Origin: Steroidobacteraceae bacterium
GTDB taxonomy: Bacteria; Pseudomonadota; Gammaproteobacteria; Steroidobacterales; Steroidobacteraceae
DNA: 46,509 nt
Direction of reading: 5' to 3'
NCBI GenBank assembly: GCA_019683695.1
Contig: JADGHX010000013.1
Location: 1 to 46,509 of the forward strand
Below are positions 24,505 through 34,118 of this stretch, piece by piece. The translations under genes were made by a program, and so were the position numbers. The notes beneath the pieces were generated by a model. It saw only the letters and a list, made by a program, of their open reading frames with translations, was not told the DNA's origin and ran no database searches. How positions within the stretch are numbered: the first letter of the stretch is position 1; each line of letters opens with the position of its first letter.

Positions 24505-26075
24505 AGCGGTTGAACGTGAGTGAGGCATGGACGCGCGTCTGCGAGCTGGATGACATCCTCCCGGACGCGGGTGTCTGTGCTCTCGTGGCGGGCCGGCAGA
24601 TCGCGTTGTTCCGAGTGGACGATGCGGTCTACGCAATCGACAACGGGGATCCGGCGAGCGGCGCGAATGTGTTGTCGCGAGGTATCGTCGGGGACATCAA
24701 GGGTGAGCTGGTCGTCGCCTCGCCCCTCTACAAGCATCATTACGTGCTCCGGACGGGCCGCTGCCTGGAGGATTCCGAGAAGTCCGTGAACGTCTACCCC
24801 GTGCGTGTGGAAGCCGGGCAGGTGTGGGTGGACGCGAGCGCGCTGCAGCCGGCGCGCACGCCCGCGAAGCGCCGACGCTTGGTCGTGATCGGCAACGGCA
24901 TGGCCGGTATGCGCACAGTTGAAGAGCTGCTGGCGCTCGCGCCGGACGCCTACGACATCGTGGTGTTTGGCGCGGAACCGCACGGGAACTACAACCGCAT
25001 TCTGCTCTCGCCTGTGCTCGCCGGTGAGAAGCGCCCGGAAGAGATCGTGCTGCATCCACCCGAGTGGTACTCGGAACACGGCGTCACGCTGCATGCGGGT
25101 GATCCCGTGGTGCACGTCGATCGGCGCCGTCGTACGGTGAAGTCCAGCAAAGGCGTCGAGGTGAGTTACGACCGGCTGCTGTTCGCCACCGGCTCGCGCC
25201 CCGTCGTGCTGCCGATCCCCGGCACGGAGCTACGCAACGTGATCACGTTTCGAGACCTCGCGGATGTCGAAGCGATGCTCGCTGCGGCGAAGCCCGGCCG
25301 AAAGGCCGTCGTGATCGGCGGTGGTCTGCTCGGCCTGGAAGCGGCCAACGGCCTGCTGTCTCGTGGCATGAGCGTCACCGTCGTGCACAATTGCGAGACG
25401 CTGATGAACCGTCAGCTCGATGCCGCGGCCGCAGGGTTGCTGCGCGCCTCGCTCGCCAGTCGGGGCATCGAATTCCACATGCCTGCGGAAACGACGGCAC
25501 TGCTCGGCGAAGGTGCCGTCAGCGCGGTGCGCTTCGCCGATGGCGCGGAGTTGCCTGCCGATCTCGTCGTGATGGCGGTCGGCGTGCGCCCCAATATCGA
25601 TCTGGCGCGAGCGGCCGGCATTCGATGCGACCGTGGCATCCTCGTGAACGACACGCTGCAGACCTGGGATCCCGGCATCTACGCCGTTGGCGAATGCGTG
25701 CAGCACCGGAATGTGACGTTCGGGCTCGTCGCGCCCCTGTGGGAGCAGGCGCGAGTTTGCGCGATCCATCTGGCCGAGCTCGGCATGTCCCGTTACCGGG
25801 GCACCCTGCCGGCGGCGCAACTGAAGGTCACCGGCATCGAGCTGTACTCCGCCGGGGACTTCCGCGACACCGGAGACGGTGAAGACATCGTGCTGCGCGA
25901 TCCGGCGCGGCAGATCTACAAGCGCCTCGTCATTCGGGACAACAAGCTGCGTGGGGCGGTGCTCTTCGGGGATGCGAGCGCGGGGCCGTGGTACCTCGAG
26001 CTGATGACAGGTGGCCGGGACGTGACGGGCATTCGTGACGCGCTGCTCTTCGGGCCCACCTCTCCGGAATCATGA
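24501..26075 (+). CDS. nirD: NirD fused to a NirB/NasC-like FAD-NAD(P)H reductase
   Basis: A 524-residue two-part protein. Residues 1-113 are an E. coli-type NirD domain (Rieske fold without cluster ligands; ELDDILPDAGVCAL and VLSRGI blocks). After a short basic linker, residues 125-524 form a pyridine-nucleotide-disulfide-type oxidoreductase with VIGNGMAGMRTVEEL, NYNRILLSPVLAGE, VIGGGLLGLEAANGL and YAVGECVQHR. This half resembles the N-terminus of NirB and the electron-transfer subunit of Klebsiella-type nitrate reductase (NasC; NasB in Bacillus), but lacks its own BFD cluster. NasA downstream carries a BFD domain. I infer that the FAD half passes NADH electrons to NasA while the NirD half supports NirB. 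It overlaps both neighbours by 4 bp. Confidence 0.9.
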   Translation: MKRLNVSEAWTRVCELDDILPDAGVCALVAGRQIALFRVDDAVYAIDNGDPASGANVLSRGIVGDIKGELVVASPLYKHHYVLRTGRCLEDSEKSVNVYPVRVEAGQVWVDASALQPARTPAKRRRLVVIGNGMAGMRTVEELLALAPDAYDIVVFGAEPHGNYNRILLSPVLAGEKRPEEIVLHPPEWYSEHGVTLHAGDPVVHVDRRRRTVKSSKGVEVSYDRLLFATGSRPVVLPIPGTELRNVITFRDLADVEAMLAAAKPGRKAVVIGGGLLGLEAANGLLSRGMSVTVVHNCETLMNRQLDAAAAGLLRASLASRGIEFHMPAETTALLGEGAVSAVRFADGAELPADLVVMAVGVRPNIDLARAAGIRCDRGILVNDTLQTWDPGIYAVGECVQHRNVTFGLVAPLWEQARVCAIHLAELGMSRYRGTLPAAQLKVTGIELYSAGDFRDTGDGEDIVLRDPARQIYKRLVIRDNKLRGAVLFGDASAGPWYLELMTGGRDVTGIRDALLFGPTSPES

Positions 26076-28741
26076 CGCCGGCCGTCCGGACGACCTGCCC
26101 ATACTGCGGGGTCGGATGCGGCGTGCTCGCCCGGGTGCGCGAGGGCACCATCGAGATCACAGGCGATCCCTTACACCCGGCGAATGCGGGACGCTTGTGC
26201 TCCAAAGGCGCAGCGCTCGCCGAAACACTGAACACGGGTGAGCGCCTGCTGCATCCGGTCATCCGCGATCGGCGCGTGTGCTGGGACGAGGCGCTCACGG
26301 CCGTGGCGAAGGGTTTCGACCGAATCATCCGCGAGCACGGGCCCGACGCGGTGGCGTTCTACGTTTCCGGTCAGCTGCTCACCGAGGATTACTACGTTGC
26401 GAACAAGCTGATGAAAGGCTTCATCGGCTCCGCGAACATCGACACCAACTCGCGACTGTGCATGGCCTCGGCGGTCGCAGGGCACAAGCGTGCCTTCGGG
26501 GCCGACGTGGTGCCGGGTTGCTACGAAGACTTCGAACTGGCGGATCTCATCGTTCTCGTCGGCTCGAACACCGCGTGGTGTCATCCCGTGCTCTATCAGC
26601 GCATCGTCCGCGCGCGCGAGCGCCGGCCGGATATCAAGGTGGTGGTCATCGACCCACGCCGCACGCCCACGTGTGATATCGCGGATCTGCATCTTCCGGT
26701 CCGGTCCGGCACGGACGTGTGGTTGTTCTCGGGGCTGCTTGCCCATCTGTATCGCGATGGGCGAATGGATGCGCGTTTCGTCGCCGAGCACACGGTGGAT
26801 CACGAACGAGCCATTGCCGCAGCTGCGGAGTGCACCGGTGACGTCGCTGCCGTGGCGAAAGCGTGTGGTGTGGATGCCGCGCGCATCAGCGCGTTCTACT
26901 CGCTGTTCGCGCGCACGGAGCGTGTGGTCACGGCCTTTTCGCAAGGCGTGAACCAGTCGTCCGCCGGCACGGACAAGGTGAACAGCATTCTCAACTGTCA
27001 CTTGCTCACCGGCCGCGTGGGGCGCCCCGGCATGGGGCCGTTCTCCATCACCGGGCAGCCGAACGCCATGGGCGGCCGCGAGGTCGGGGGCATGGCCAAC
27101 ATGCTCGCCGCGCACATGGAGCTCGAAAACGAGCGCCACCGAGGCATCGTGCAGACGTTCTGGTCGAGTCCGCGCGTCGCGTCGCGTGCAGGCCTGAAAG
27201 CCGTGGATCTCTTCGAGGCCGTGCACGACGGCCGCATCAAGGCGGTATGGATCATTGCCACCAACCCGGTAGTCAGCCTTCCCAACGCAGATCGCGTACG
27301 CGAGGCCCTTGCTCGCTGCGAGTTTGTGGTGGTCTCCGACTGCGTCGCACGCACTGACACAATCGCCTGTGCACACGTGCGCCTTCCCGCGGCCGCCTGG
27401 AGCGAAAAGGATGGCACTGTCACCAACTCCGAGCGCCGCATTTCGCGCCAGCGCGCGTTTCTCGCGCCGCCAGGGGAGGCGCGGCCGGACTGGTGGATCA
27501 TCTGTGAAGTCGCCAAGCGAATGGGATTCGGCGATCACTTCCAGCACGAGAGCGCGCACGACATCTTCATCGAGCACGCCGCTCTGTCAGGGGTCGAGTA
27601 TGGGGGCACGCGTGCATTCGATATCAGCGGTCTCGCCGACCTCACGCGTGAGGAGTACGACTCGCTCGAGCCCGTGCAGTGGCCCATTCCTGCGGGCGGG
27701 CGCCGGGGAACCGCGCGCATCGGCGGCGACGGTCGATTCTTCTATTCGGATGGCCGCGCCCGTTTCATAGCGGTGCACCCACGTGCGCCGGTGAACCAGG
27801 CGACCGAAGACTTTCCGTTCGTGCTGAACACCGGACGCATCCGTGACCAGTGGCACACGATGACTCGCACGGGTCTCGCGCCGCGGCTCGCGGAGCACCT
27901 GCCTGAGCCCTTCGTGGACATGCACGCGCAGGACGCACTGCTCGCCGGAATCCGTGACGGCGAGATAGTGCGCGTGATCACACCATGGGGCTCGGTAGCG
28001 CTTCGCCTGCGGACCAGCGGCGAGATTGCCCGCGGCACGCTGTTCGTGCCCATTCACTGGAGTGCCACGAACGCATCGGACGCGCGTGTGGGCGCCCTTG
28101 TGAATCCTGTTGTGGACCCGATTTCCGGCGAGCCGGAGTTCAAGCACACCCCTGCACGCGTGGAGCCGTTCCGCGTCGATTGGTATGGCGTGCTCATCAC
28201 GCGTGATGCCGACATCGAGCCGGGTACAACCTGGTGGACACGCGTGCAGGGTCAGGGCTTTCACCGATACGAGCTCGCCGGGCGCGAGAACAAGGCGGGG
28301 ATGCACGCGAGGCTGCAAGCGTGGGCGCGTGAAATGCTGCGTGCCGAGCAGGCGGGCGTGGAGTATCTCGACTACGACGATGCCGCCGCCGGCATCTATC
28401 GCGCGGCCGTTGTGTCGGGAGGTCGGCTCCGCGCCTTCCTCAGCATCGCGCCCTCACCGAAACTGCCCTCGCGCGCGTGGCTCGCCAGCCTTTTCCTGAA
28501 AGACTCACTCGCCGACATCGACCGGCGCGGAATCCTGGCCGGCCGCCCGCTCGTCGCCGCAGCCGATACAGGGGCGCTGGTGTGCAGCTGCTTCCGCGTC
28601 GGCCGCATCACGATCGCGGACGCGATCGCACACCATCGCCTGAAGACACCTGCCGAAGTGGGGGCGCAACTCAAGGCCGGCACGAACTGCGGCTCGTGCG
28701 TGCCGGAGATTCGTCAGCTCCTCGCCGCCGCCGGCGCATAG
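26072..28741 (+). CDS. nasA: assimilatory nitrate reductase catalytic subunit
   Basis: An 889-residue cytosolic molybdoenzyme reducing nitrate to nitrite. The N-terminal [4Fe-4S] ligands are visible in CPYCGVGCGVL and RLCSKG. Central bis-MGD domains follow, with DTNSRLCMASAVAGHKRAFG, GSNTAWCHPVLYQR and ITGQPNAMGGREVGGMAN; the molybdopterin dinucleotide-binding domain lies after about 575. A C-terminal BFD-like [2Fe-2S] domain (about 835-885) has CSC and CGSC. This C-terminal cluster is the likely entry point for electrons from the NirD-FAD fusion. The ATG overlaps the upstream stop (26072-26075). No molybdenum-cofactor genes are in the window. The product supplies NirB's substrate in the same operon. 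Confidence 0.96.
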   Translation: MTPAVRTTCPYCGVGCGVLARVREGTIEITGDPLHPANAGRLCSKGAALAETLNTGERLLHPVIRDRRVCWDEALTAVAKGFDRIIREHGPDAVAFYVSGQLLTEDYYVANKLMKGFIGSANIDTNSRLCMASAVAGHKRAFGADVVPGCYEDFELADLIVLVGSNTAWCHPVLYQRIVRARERRPDIKVVVIDPRRTPTCDIADLHLPVRSGTDVWLFSGLLAHLYRDGRMDARFVAEHTVDHERAIAAAAECTGDVAAVAKACGVDAARISAFYSLFARTERVVTAFSQGVNQSSAGTDKVNSILNCHLLTGRVGRPGMGPFSITGQPNAMGGREVGGMANMLAAHMELENERHRGIVQTFWSSPRVASRAGLKAVDLFEAVHDGRIKAVWIIATNPVVSLPNADRVREALARCEFVVVSDCVARTDTIACAHVRLPAAAWSEKDGTVTNSERRISRQRAFLAPPGEARPDWWIICEVAKRMGFGDHFQHESAHDIFIEHAALSGVEYGGTRAFDISGLADLTREEYDSLEPVQWPIPAGGRRGTARIGGDGRFFYSDGRARFIAVHPRAPVNQATEDFPFVLNTGRIRDQWHTMTRTGLAPRLAEHLPEPFVDMHAQDALLAGIRDGEIVRVITPWGSVALRLRTSGEIARGTLFVPIHWSATNASDARVGALVNPVVDPISGEPEFKHTPARVEPFRVDWYGVLITRDADIEPGTTWWTRVQGQGFHRYELAGRENKAGMHARLQAWAREMLRAEQAGVEYLDYDDAAAGIYRAAVVSGGRLRAFLSIAPSPKLPSRAWLASLFLKDSLADIDRRGILAGRPLVAAADTGALVCSCFRVGRITIADAIAHHRLKTPAEVGAQLKAGTNCGSCVPEIRQLLAAAGA

Positions 28742-28919
28742 CGAATGGCGACCGGCACGAAGTCGCCGGCGGGAACGGATGCGGCGGCAGCCGTATGCAA
28801 TCTCGCGATCGAAGGGCACGGGAGCGCGTCTGTGGCGCTCGTGGCCGTCAACCCGCTGTGATTCGCGCGCCGGCAGGGGCGTGCCAACACGCGCTGCGGT
28901 TCAGAGCCGCGGTGCGCGT

Positions 28920-28951
28920 CCGGCCGCGGCGACCCTGCCGCTCGCGGCCGG
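28920..28951. terminator. hairpin between convergent nasA and the M2 peptidase gene
   Basis: The arms CCGGCCGCG and CGCGGCCGG pair over 9 bp with a 14-nt loop in the 253-bp gap, and could serve both strands. No T-run. The rest of the gap has no convincing gene. Confidence 0.35.
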
Positions 28952-28994
28952 CACATGCGGCGTTAATCCGCGTGAGACGTTCTGCGCGATGCGG

Positions 28995-30884
28995 CTATTC
29001 CCACCCGCACTGCCGACCCTTGTTCTGCTCCTTGAGCCAGGCCATCAGCGGCTGGAAGTACTCGATGATGGCGCTGGCATCCATCTCGCGCCTGCCGGTG
29101 AGCTTTTCGAGCGTGTCCTGCCACGGCTGGCTTGCGCCGAGCGCGAGCATCTCGGAAAAGCGCCTGCCCGCATCCTTGTTCCCGAAAACGGAGCACTCGT
29201 GCAGCGGACCCTTGTAGCCGGCCGCATCGCACAGTGCCTTGTGGAACTGGAACTGCAGGATGTAGGACAGGAAATACCGCGTGTAGGGCGTGTTGTCCGG
29301 AATGTGATACTTGGCGCCCGGATCGAAATCCGCTTCCGTGCGGGGCACAGGCGGTGCGACGCCCTGATAGCGCTTGCGAAGCTCCCACCACGCCGCGTTG
29401 TAGTGCTCCGGCGTGATCTCGCCGGAGAACACACGCCAGCGCCACTGATCGATGAGCCGCCCGAACGGCAGGAACGCGATCTTGTCCAGCGCGAGCTTCA
29501 TCTGCTGGTTGATCACGGCTTCCTTGCTCGGCTTCACCGGAGAGATGAGGCCGATCTGCGCGAGGTACCCCGGCGTGACGGAGAGGTTCACCGTGTCCCC
29601 GATGGCCTCGTGGAACCCATCGTGCGCGCCATCGCGGAACATGCGCGGCAGATCGCTGTAGTGCAGGTAGTAATACACGTGCCCCAGCTCGTGGTAGACG
29701 GTGAACAGGTCTTCCTCCGTGGGGTTCATGCACATCTTGATGCGCACGTCGTGCCGGCTCGGGTCCATGTCCCACGCGCTCGCGTGGCACACGACCTCAC
29801 GATCGCGCGGCCGCACCAACATCGAGAGTCGCCAGAACGACTCCGGCAGCTGCGGAAAACCGATGGACGTGTAGAAACTCTCGGCCGAGCGCGTCATGCG
29901 CACGGCATCCCACTTCTGTGCCTTCAGCGCCCGGTTCGCGCTCTCGATGCTCGCGTTCGGGTAGGGCTTCAGCAGGTCGTCGTAAATGTTGTTCCACTGC
30001 TGCGCCCACATGTTGCCGAGCAGGTGAGCGGGGATCGGCTTGCCGGCGGGCACCTTGTCCTCACCGTACTTCTTCGCGAGCTGCGCGCGCGTGTGGCAGT
30101 GCAGCTCGTCGTAAAGCGGCTTCACCTGTTGCCACAGCTTTTCGGCCACGGCGTCGAATTCTTCGGGCGACATGTCATACCGCGCGCGCCACATCACGCC
30201 CAGGTCCTTGAACCCGAGCTCGCGAGCGCCTTCGTTCGCCAGCTCCGCGAACCGGCGATAGGGCTCGCGCATCTGCGCGCCGACGTCGTGCCAGCCCTTC
30301 CAGGCTTCCACGAGCGTGTCGTAGTCGCGGCTCTCCGCGAGGGTCTTCGAGAGCTGGTCGAGGTTCTGGCACGCCTCCGGACCCTTGCCCGGCGGGCAAT
30401 ACTTGCCTTCGCCGTACATCGCGCTGAGGCGCGCCATCAGCTGCGTCATCTCCGCGCGCTTTGCAGGGTCACTCGGCGCGGGGGCCGACACATTGACGCG
30501 CAGGAGCTGAATGGCACGCGCGGTTTCGGGCGACAGCTGCTGCCCGTCGTAGCGCTTCGACTCCTCGGCGGCGCGGCTCAGATAGGCGAGGTAGCGATCG
30601 TTCGCCTTGGCACGGAGCATCTCCGTATCGGGAGTGATATAGGTGTTCTGCACCCACTCAGCCGCGTTGCCTTCCAGGTCCAGCGCCGTGAGATCGCGGT
30701 TGATCCGCGCGACGAACTCGTCTGCGGTTTCCGTGGATTGCGGGCCGGAGCTGGCGCCCGCCGGTGGTCCGCTGCAAGCGCTCAGCCCGACGGACAGCGT
30801 GGCGAGCGCTCCGGCGAGCCACGCGTGCTCGAGCGCTACGCCTGCGCACAGCCGGCGGATCACAGTGCTCACCTTCGACGTCAT
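28995..30884 (-). CDS. M2 family peptidyl-dipeptidase A (ACE-like), lipoprotein
   Basis: A 629-residue zinc metallopeptidase of the angiotensin-converting-enzyme family. The N-terminus has a hydrophobic segment ending in LSVGLSAC, a lipobox, so it is probably a lipid-anchored periplasmic or outer-membrane protein. The zinc site HELGH is at about 398-402 and the third ligand Glu lies in HEAIGD about 25 residues later. The FGRLIDQWRWRVFSGEI block is typical of M2. The enzyme releases dipeptides from peptide C-termini. ATG 30884 follows GGGAGGCGTGAA and overlaps the stop of the POT transporter gene by 4 bp, so the dipeptides made outside would be imported by the co-translated carrier. Confidence 0.93.
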   Translation of the reverse strand: MTSKVSTVIRRLCAGVALEHAWLAGALATLSVGLSACSGPPAGASSGPQSTETADEFVARINRDLTALDLEGNAAEWVQNTYITPDTEMLRAKANDRYLAYLSRAAEESKRYDGQQLSPETARAIQLLRVNVSAPAPSDPAKRAEMTQLMARLSAMYGEGKYCPPGKGPEACQNLDQLSKTLAESRDYDTLVEAWKGWHDVGAQMREPYRRFAELANEGARELGFKDLGVMWRARYDMSPEEFDAVAEKLWQQVKPLYDELHCHTRAQLAKKYGEDKVPAGKPIPAHLLGNMWAQQWNNIYDDLLKPYPNASIESANRALKAQKWDAVRMTRSAESFYTSIGFPQLPESFWRLSMLVRPRDREVVCHASAWDMDPSRHDVRIKMCMNPTEEDLFTVYHELGHVYYYLHYSDLPRMFRDGAHDGFHEAIGDTVNLSVTPGYLAQIGLISPVKPSKEAVINQQMKLALDKIAFLPFGRLIDQWRWRVFSGEITPEHYNAAWWELRKRYQGVAPPVPRTEADFDPGAKYHIPDNTPYTRYFLSYILQFQFHKALCDAAGYKGPLHECSVFGNKDAGRRFSEMLALGASQPWQDTLEKLTGRREMDASAIIEYFQPLMAWLKEQNKGRQCGWE

Positions 30885-32395
30885 TTCACGCCTCCCATCA
30901 GCCTCTTCGCCATCGGCGTGATGGCGAACATCACGGCACCGCCAATCAGGCCCCACCAGAAGATGGCGAGATACTGGCCCGGCATGGCCGCAACGTTGCT
31001 GCCATCGAACTCGCCCGCGATCTGACCCGCGAGGTTGTTGCCGATTGCCGTGGCCAGGAACCAGACGCCAAGCGCCTGCCCCACGAAACGCGCGGGCGCA
31101 AGCTTCGACATGGAGCTCAGGCCCACAGGCGAGAGGCACAGCTCGCCCCAGGTGTGGAACATGAACGTGAGCACGAGCCACGTCGGCAGCACCTTTTCGC
31201 CGGCGACGACGTACCGGGAAGCGAAGTACATCACCACGAAGCCCAGGCCCATGAGGATGAGCCCGAGCGCGAACTTGGCGGGCGCGGACGGATCCATGTT
31301 GCGCCGGCCGAGATGCACCCACAGCGCGGCGAACAGCGGCGCGAACACAATGATGAAGAACGGATTCACGTTCTGGAGCACACCGGCGGGCATCTCCCAG
31401 CCGAAGATGTTCCGGTCGGTGTAGCGGTCCGCGAAGAGATTCAGCGAGGCGCCCGTCTGCTCGAAGCCGGCCCAGAACATGGCGCAGGCGATGAAGAGGG
31501 CGATCATCACCAGCACGCGTTTGCGCTCCACGCCGTCCAGGCCCGCAAAGAACAGCAGGTACACGAAGTACCCGGCGGCGAACACCACCATGGCCCAGAA
31601 GGAGCTCTCGAGCAGCTCCACGGGATCGATGTGCATATGGCCTGTGATCGCCGCCACACACAGTGCGACCAGCACTGCAGTGATGGCGATGACCGCGATC
31701 CACGCGTTGCGCGTGCCGGCCGGGTGCGCGTTCGCTGTTTCCGGCGCGAGCCCCGCAAGACCGAGATATTGCCTGGTGAGCTGGAACTGGATGAGGCCGA
31801 TCAGCATGCCGACCGCCGGCGCCGCGAAGCCAAAGCGCCACCCGTACTGTGCGGCGACGATCGGCACGATGGTGGAGCCGAGAAACGCGCCGAGATTGAT
31901 GCCCATGTAGAAGATGGAGAAGCCCGCATCCCGCCGCGACCCGCCTTCCGGGTAGATCTGCGCAACAATGGCGCTGACGTTCGGCTTCAGCAAACCCACG
32001 CCGAACACGATGACGACGAGCCCCAGATAGAACATCGCGGTGGAGCCCACCGCGAGCAAGCCGTTGCCGATGGTGATGAGAATGCCGCCCCACCACACGG
32101 CCCGTTGCGCACCGGTGAGGCGGTCCGCAATCCAGCCGCCGAATAGCGAAAGCAGATACGTGGCGGATATGTAGAGCCCGTAGATGGCGTTGGCCGTGCG
32201 GTCGTCGATGCCGAGACCGCCGCCCTCGACGGCGCCCACCAGGAACAGCACGAGAATGGCCCTCATGCCGTAGTAGGTGAAGCGTTCCCACATCTCGGTG
32301 AAGAAGAGCGTGGCGAGCCCACGCGGGTGGCCGAAGATCTGGCGCTCGGAGACCGGAGCGACAGCAGCGGCCGTGGAAGCAGTTGCGTCTGTCAT
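30881..32395 (-). CDS. POT/PTR family proton-dependent di/tripeptide transporter
   Basis: A 504-residue inner-membrane carrier with 12-14 hydrophobic segments. The POT signatures are present: FFTEMWERFTYYGMRAILVLFL (the ExxER-type proton-coupling motif) near residues 31-52, and FSIFYMGINLGAFLGSTIVP near 155. It imports di- and tripeptides with protons. It is followed without a gap by the M2 peptidyl-dipeptidase gene, so the pair forms a peptide-scavenging operon. The 417-bp region upstream separates it from tatC. Confidence 0.93.
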   Translation of the reverse strand: MTDATASTAAAVAPVSERQIFGHPRGLATLFFTEMWERFTYYGMRAILVLFLVGAVEGGGLGIDDRTANAIYGLYISATYLLSLFGGWIADRLTGAQRAVWWGGILITIGNGLLAVGSTAMFYLGLVVIVFGVGLLKPNVSAIVAQIYPEGGSRRDAGFSIFYMGINLGAFLGSTIVPIVAAQYGWRFGFAAPAVGMLIGLIQFQLTRQYLGLAGLAPETANAHPAGTRNAWIAVIAITAVLVALCVAAITGHMHIDPVELLESSFWAMVVFAAGYFVYLLFFAGLDGVERKRVLVMIALFIACAMFWAGFEQTGASLNLFADRYTDRNIFGWEMPAGVLQNVNPFFIIVFAPLFAALWVHLGRRNMDPSAPAKFALGLILMGLGFVVMYFASRYVVAGEKVLPTWLVLTFMFHTWGELCLSPVGLSSMSKLAPARFVGQALGVWFLATAIGNNLAGQIAGEFDGSNVAAMPGQYLAIFWWGLIGGAVMFAITPMAKRLMGGVK

Positions 32396-32812
32396 GCGCG
32401 ATGCCTGTTATGGACGCGAAGGCGCCGAGTGTGACGGAACGTTTACGGGCCGGGCAAGTTCGGGTGATCGCATGGTGGGCACGTCCGGGCGGCTGCGCAC
32501 AAAAGTACAAACCCGCGTCGTCACGATGTGAACCGACGCGGCGCGCGAGCCACAGCACGAAACCGCGAAGTTCTCAGGCCGCGTGCTGCGGGGGCGTTCC
32601 TGAACGGAGCGTCTGACCGGCGAACAACGTGCTGTCCACAAGGCACGAGAAAAGATGAGCGTTAGGACGACTACACAGCGAGCAACACTCAGCGGCGAAA
32701 ACGCTCGGAGGATCTCTGTCCGAGTCTCATCCGCGAGCTCGCGCTGGCACGTTCATGCGCGCAGTGCACGCCCTGCTACCCGTGAGGAGCGCATCTGCGC
32801 GCGTGCGGGCGT
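32396..32812. other. 417-bp gap between the POT transporter gene and tatC
   Basis: No gene is convincing on either strand; the translations are short or biased. It must hold the promoter of the POT-M2 operon and the end of the tat operon, both on the minus strand. A hairpin at 32513-32541 is the only clear structure. Base composition is slightly less GC-rich than in the neighbouring genes. Confidence 0.5.
32513..32541 (-). terminator. hairpin downstream of the tat operon
   Basis: The arms CCGCGTCG and CGACGCGG pair perfectly, with an inner TCAC/GTGA stem. On the minus strand the sequence after it is T-rich (GTTTGTACTTTTG), so it may end tatABC transcripts, although it lies 270 bp beyond tatC. 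Confidence 0.4.
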
Positions 32813-33592
32813 TCAGCTGCCGCTGGAGGCGTTGGCTTCTTCGCGTTCCTGCGCTTCGCGTCGCATGCGGGAGAGAATGCGCGCCATCGCAATGCCGCCT
32901 TCGTACAGCAGGTACATCGGAATGGCCATGGCGGACTGTGTGACCGCGTCCGGCGGCGTGAGGAATGCGGCGATCACGAAGATGGCGATGAGCACGTACC
33001 CGCGCGAGCGCTTGAGCGCATCGAGGCTCACGATGCCCGTGACCACGAGCAGCACGACGGCGACCGGCACCTCGAAGGCCACGCCGAACGCGAAGAACAT
33101 CGTGAGCGCGAAGCTCATGTACTCCGAAATGTCCGTCATCATCGCGACGCCTTCCGGCACGGTGCTCACGAAGAATTGGAAGATCATCGGAAACACGAAC
33201 TTGTACGCGAACCCCACGCCAACGTAGAAGAGCACGATGGACGAGACCAGCAGCGGCAGCGCGAAGCGCTTCTCGTGCCGGTACAGCCCGGGGGCGACGA
33301 ATGCCCAGGCCTGATAGAGCACGTAAGGCATCGCCGCGAAGAGCGCCGCGAAGAAGGCCGTCTTGAACGGCGTGGAGAAGGGCGACACGACGCTCGTCGC
33401 GATGAGCTGGGTGCCCTCCGGCAACTGCTTGCGCAGCGGGTTGGCGATGAACGTGAAGATGTCGTTCGCGAAGTACGCGGCAGGTATGAACATGACCGCA
33501 ATCGCAATGAGCGAGCGGATCAGGCGATCGCGCAGCTCGAGCAGATGCGATACGAGCGTGCCTTCGGCGAGCTTCTCAGATTCCCCGCTCAT
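32813..33592 (-). CDS. tatC: Sec-independent translocase TatC
   Basis: A 259-residue inner-membrane protein with six membrane segments. It begins with LVSHLLELRDRLIRSLIAIA, the TatC N-terminal signature, and has the conserved F-x-x-P-L and SPFSTPFK motifs. TatC recognises twin-arginine signal peptides of folded proteins. It overlaps tatB by 17 bp and is the last gene of tatA-tatB-tatC. Confidence 0.96.
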   Translation of the reverse strand: MSGESEKLAEGTLVSHLLELRDRLIRSLIAIAVMFIPAAYFANDIFTFIANPLRKQLPEGTQLIATSVVSPFSTPFKTAFFAALFAAMPYVLYQAWAFVAPGLYRHEKRFALPLLVSSIVLFYVGVGFAYKFVFPMIFQFFVSTVPEGVAMMTDISEYMSFALTMFFAFGVAFEVPVAVVLLVVTGIVSLDALKRSRGYVLIAIFVIAAFLTPPDAVTQSAMAIPMYLLYEGGIAMARILSRMRREAQEREEANASSGS

Positions 33593-34106
33593 GTGTATGC
33601 GTCATCACGTCCCCGGGGCGTGCGGGTCGCTCGTCCGGCGGGGTCAGGGGGTCGGTCGGGGCGCCGGGCGCGTTCGAAGTCTCCGCGGCGCTGGCCGGGG
33701 GAGCTTCCGGAGTGCTGGCACCGAAAAACGGCGGCTCGTAGGCCGGCGCTTCCGGCTCGGGCGCTGGCCCGGCGTAGTGCGCGTCGCCGGCTGTGGTGCT
33801 GTCAGATGTGCCGGGTGCGGCGGCGGAATGCTGCGCTTCGGACGTTCCGGCACCCGCCATGCCATCGGGCGCCGAGGCGCTGGAGCTGGCGGACGGCTGC
33901 TGCGTATCGGAAGCCGGTTTCCACTTCTGCGTCTCGGCGACGTTCACCTCTTCCTCGAGCTGCTCGCGGAACTGGCGGGCCATGGAGCGCGCGCGGCCGA
34001 TCCAGCGGCCGATCTGCGACGCCACGCGCGGCAGCCGTTCCGGGCCGAGCACGATGAGGCCCAGCACGAAAATGAGCAGCAGCTCGGTGAAACCGACTTC
34101 GAACAT
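33576..34106 (-). CDS. tatB: Sec-independent translocase TatB
   Basis: A 176-residue protein. One N-terminal membrane helix (MFEVGFTELLLIFVLGLIVLG) carries the TatB-specific Glu and ends at the LGPERLP hinge. An amphipathic helix follows (about 25-60), then a long Pro/Ala/Glu-rich tail of low complexity that varies in this family. It partners TatC in substrate binding. Twelve bases separate it from tatA. Confidence 0.94.
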   Translation of the reverse strand: MFEVGFTELLLIFVLGLIVLGPERLPRVASQIGRWIGRARSMARQFREQLEEEVNVAETQKWKPASDTQQPSASSSASAPDGMAGAGTSEAQHSAAAPGTSDSTTAGDAHYAGPAPEPEAPAYEPPFFGASTPEAPPASAAETSNAPGAPTDPLTPPDERPARPGDVMTHTHERGI

Positions 34107-34118
34107 GCCGGTGCGCGA

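Noticed and set aside
28745-28861. 38-codon open frame just after nasA
   Set aside because: No ribosome site and no recognisable features; the gap lies between convergent genes.
28779-31025. 748-codon plus-strand open frame opposite the M2 peptidase gene
   Set aside because: Antisense shadow; no ribosome site and no family motifs.
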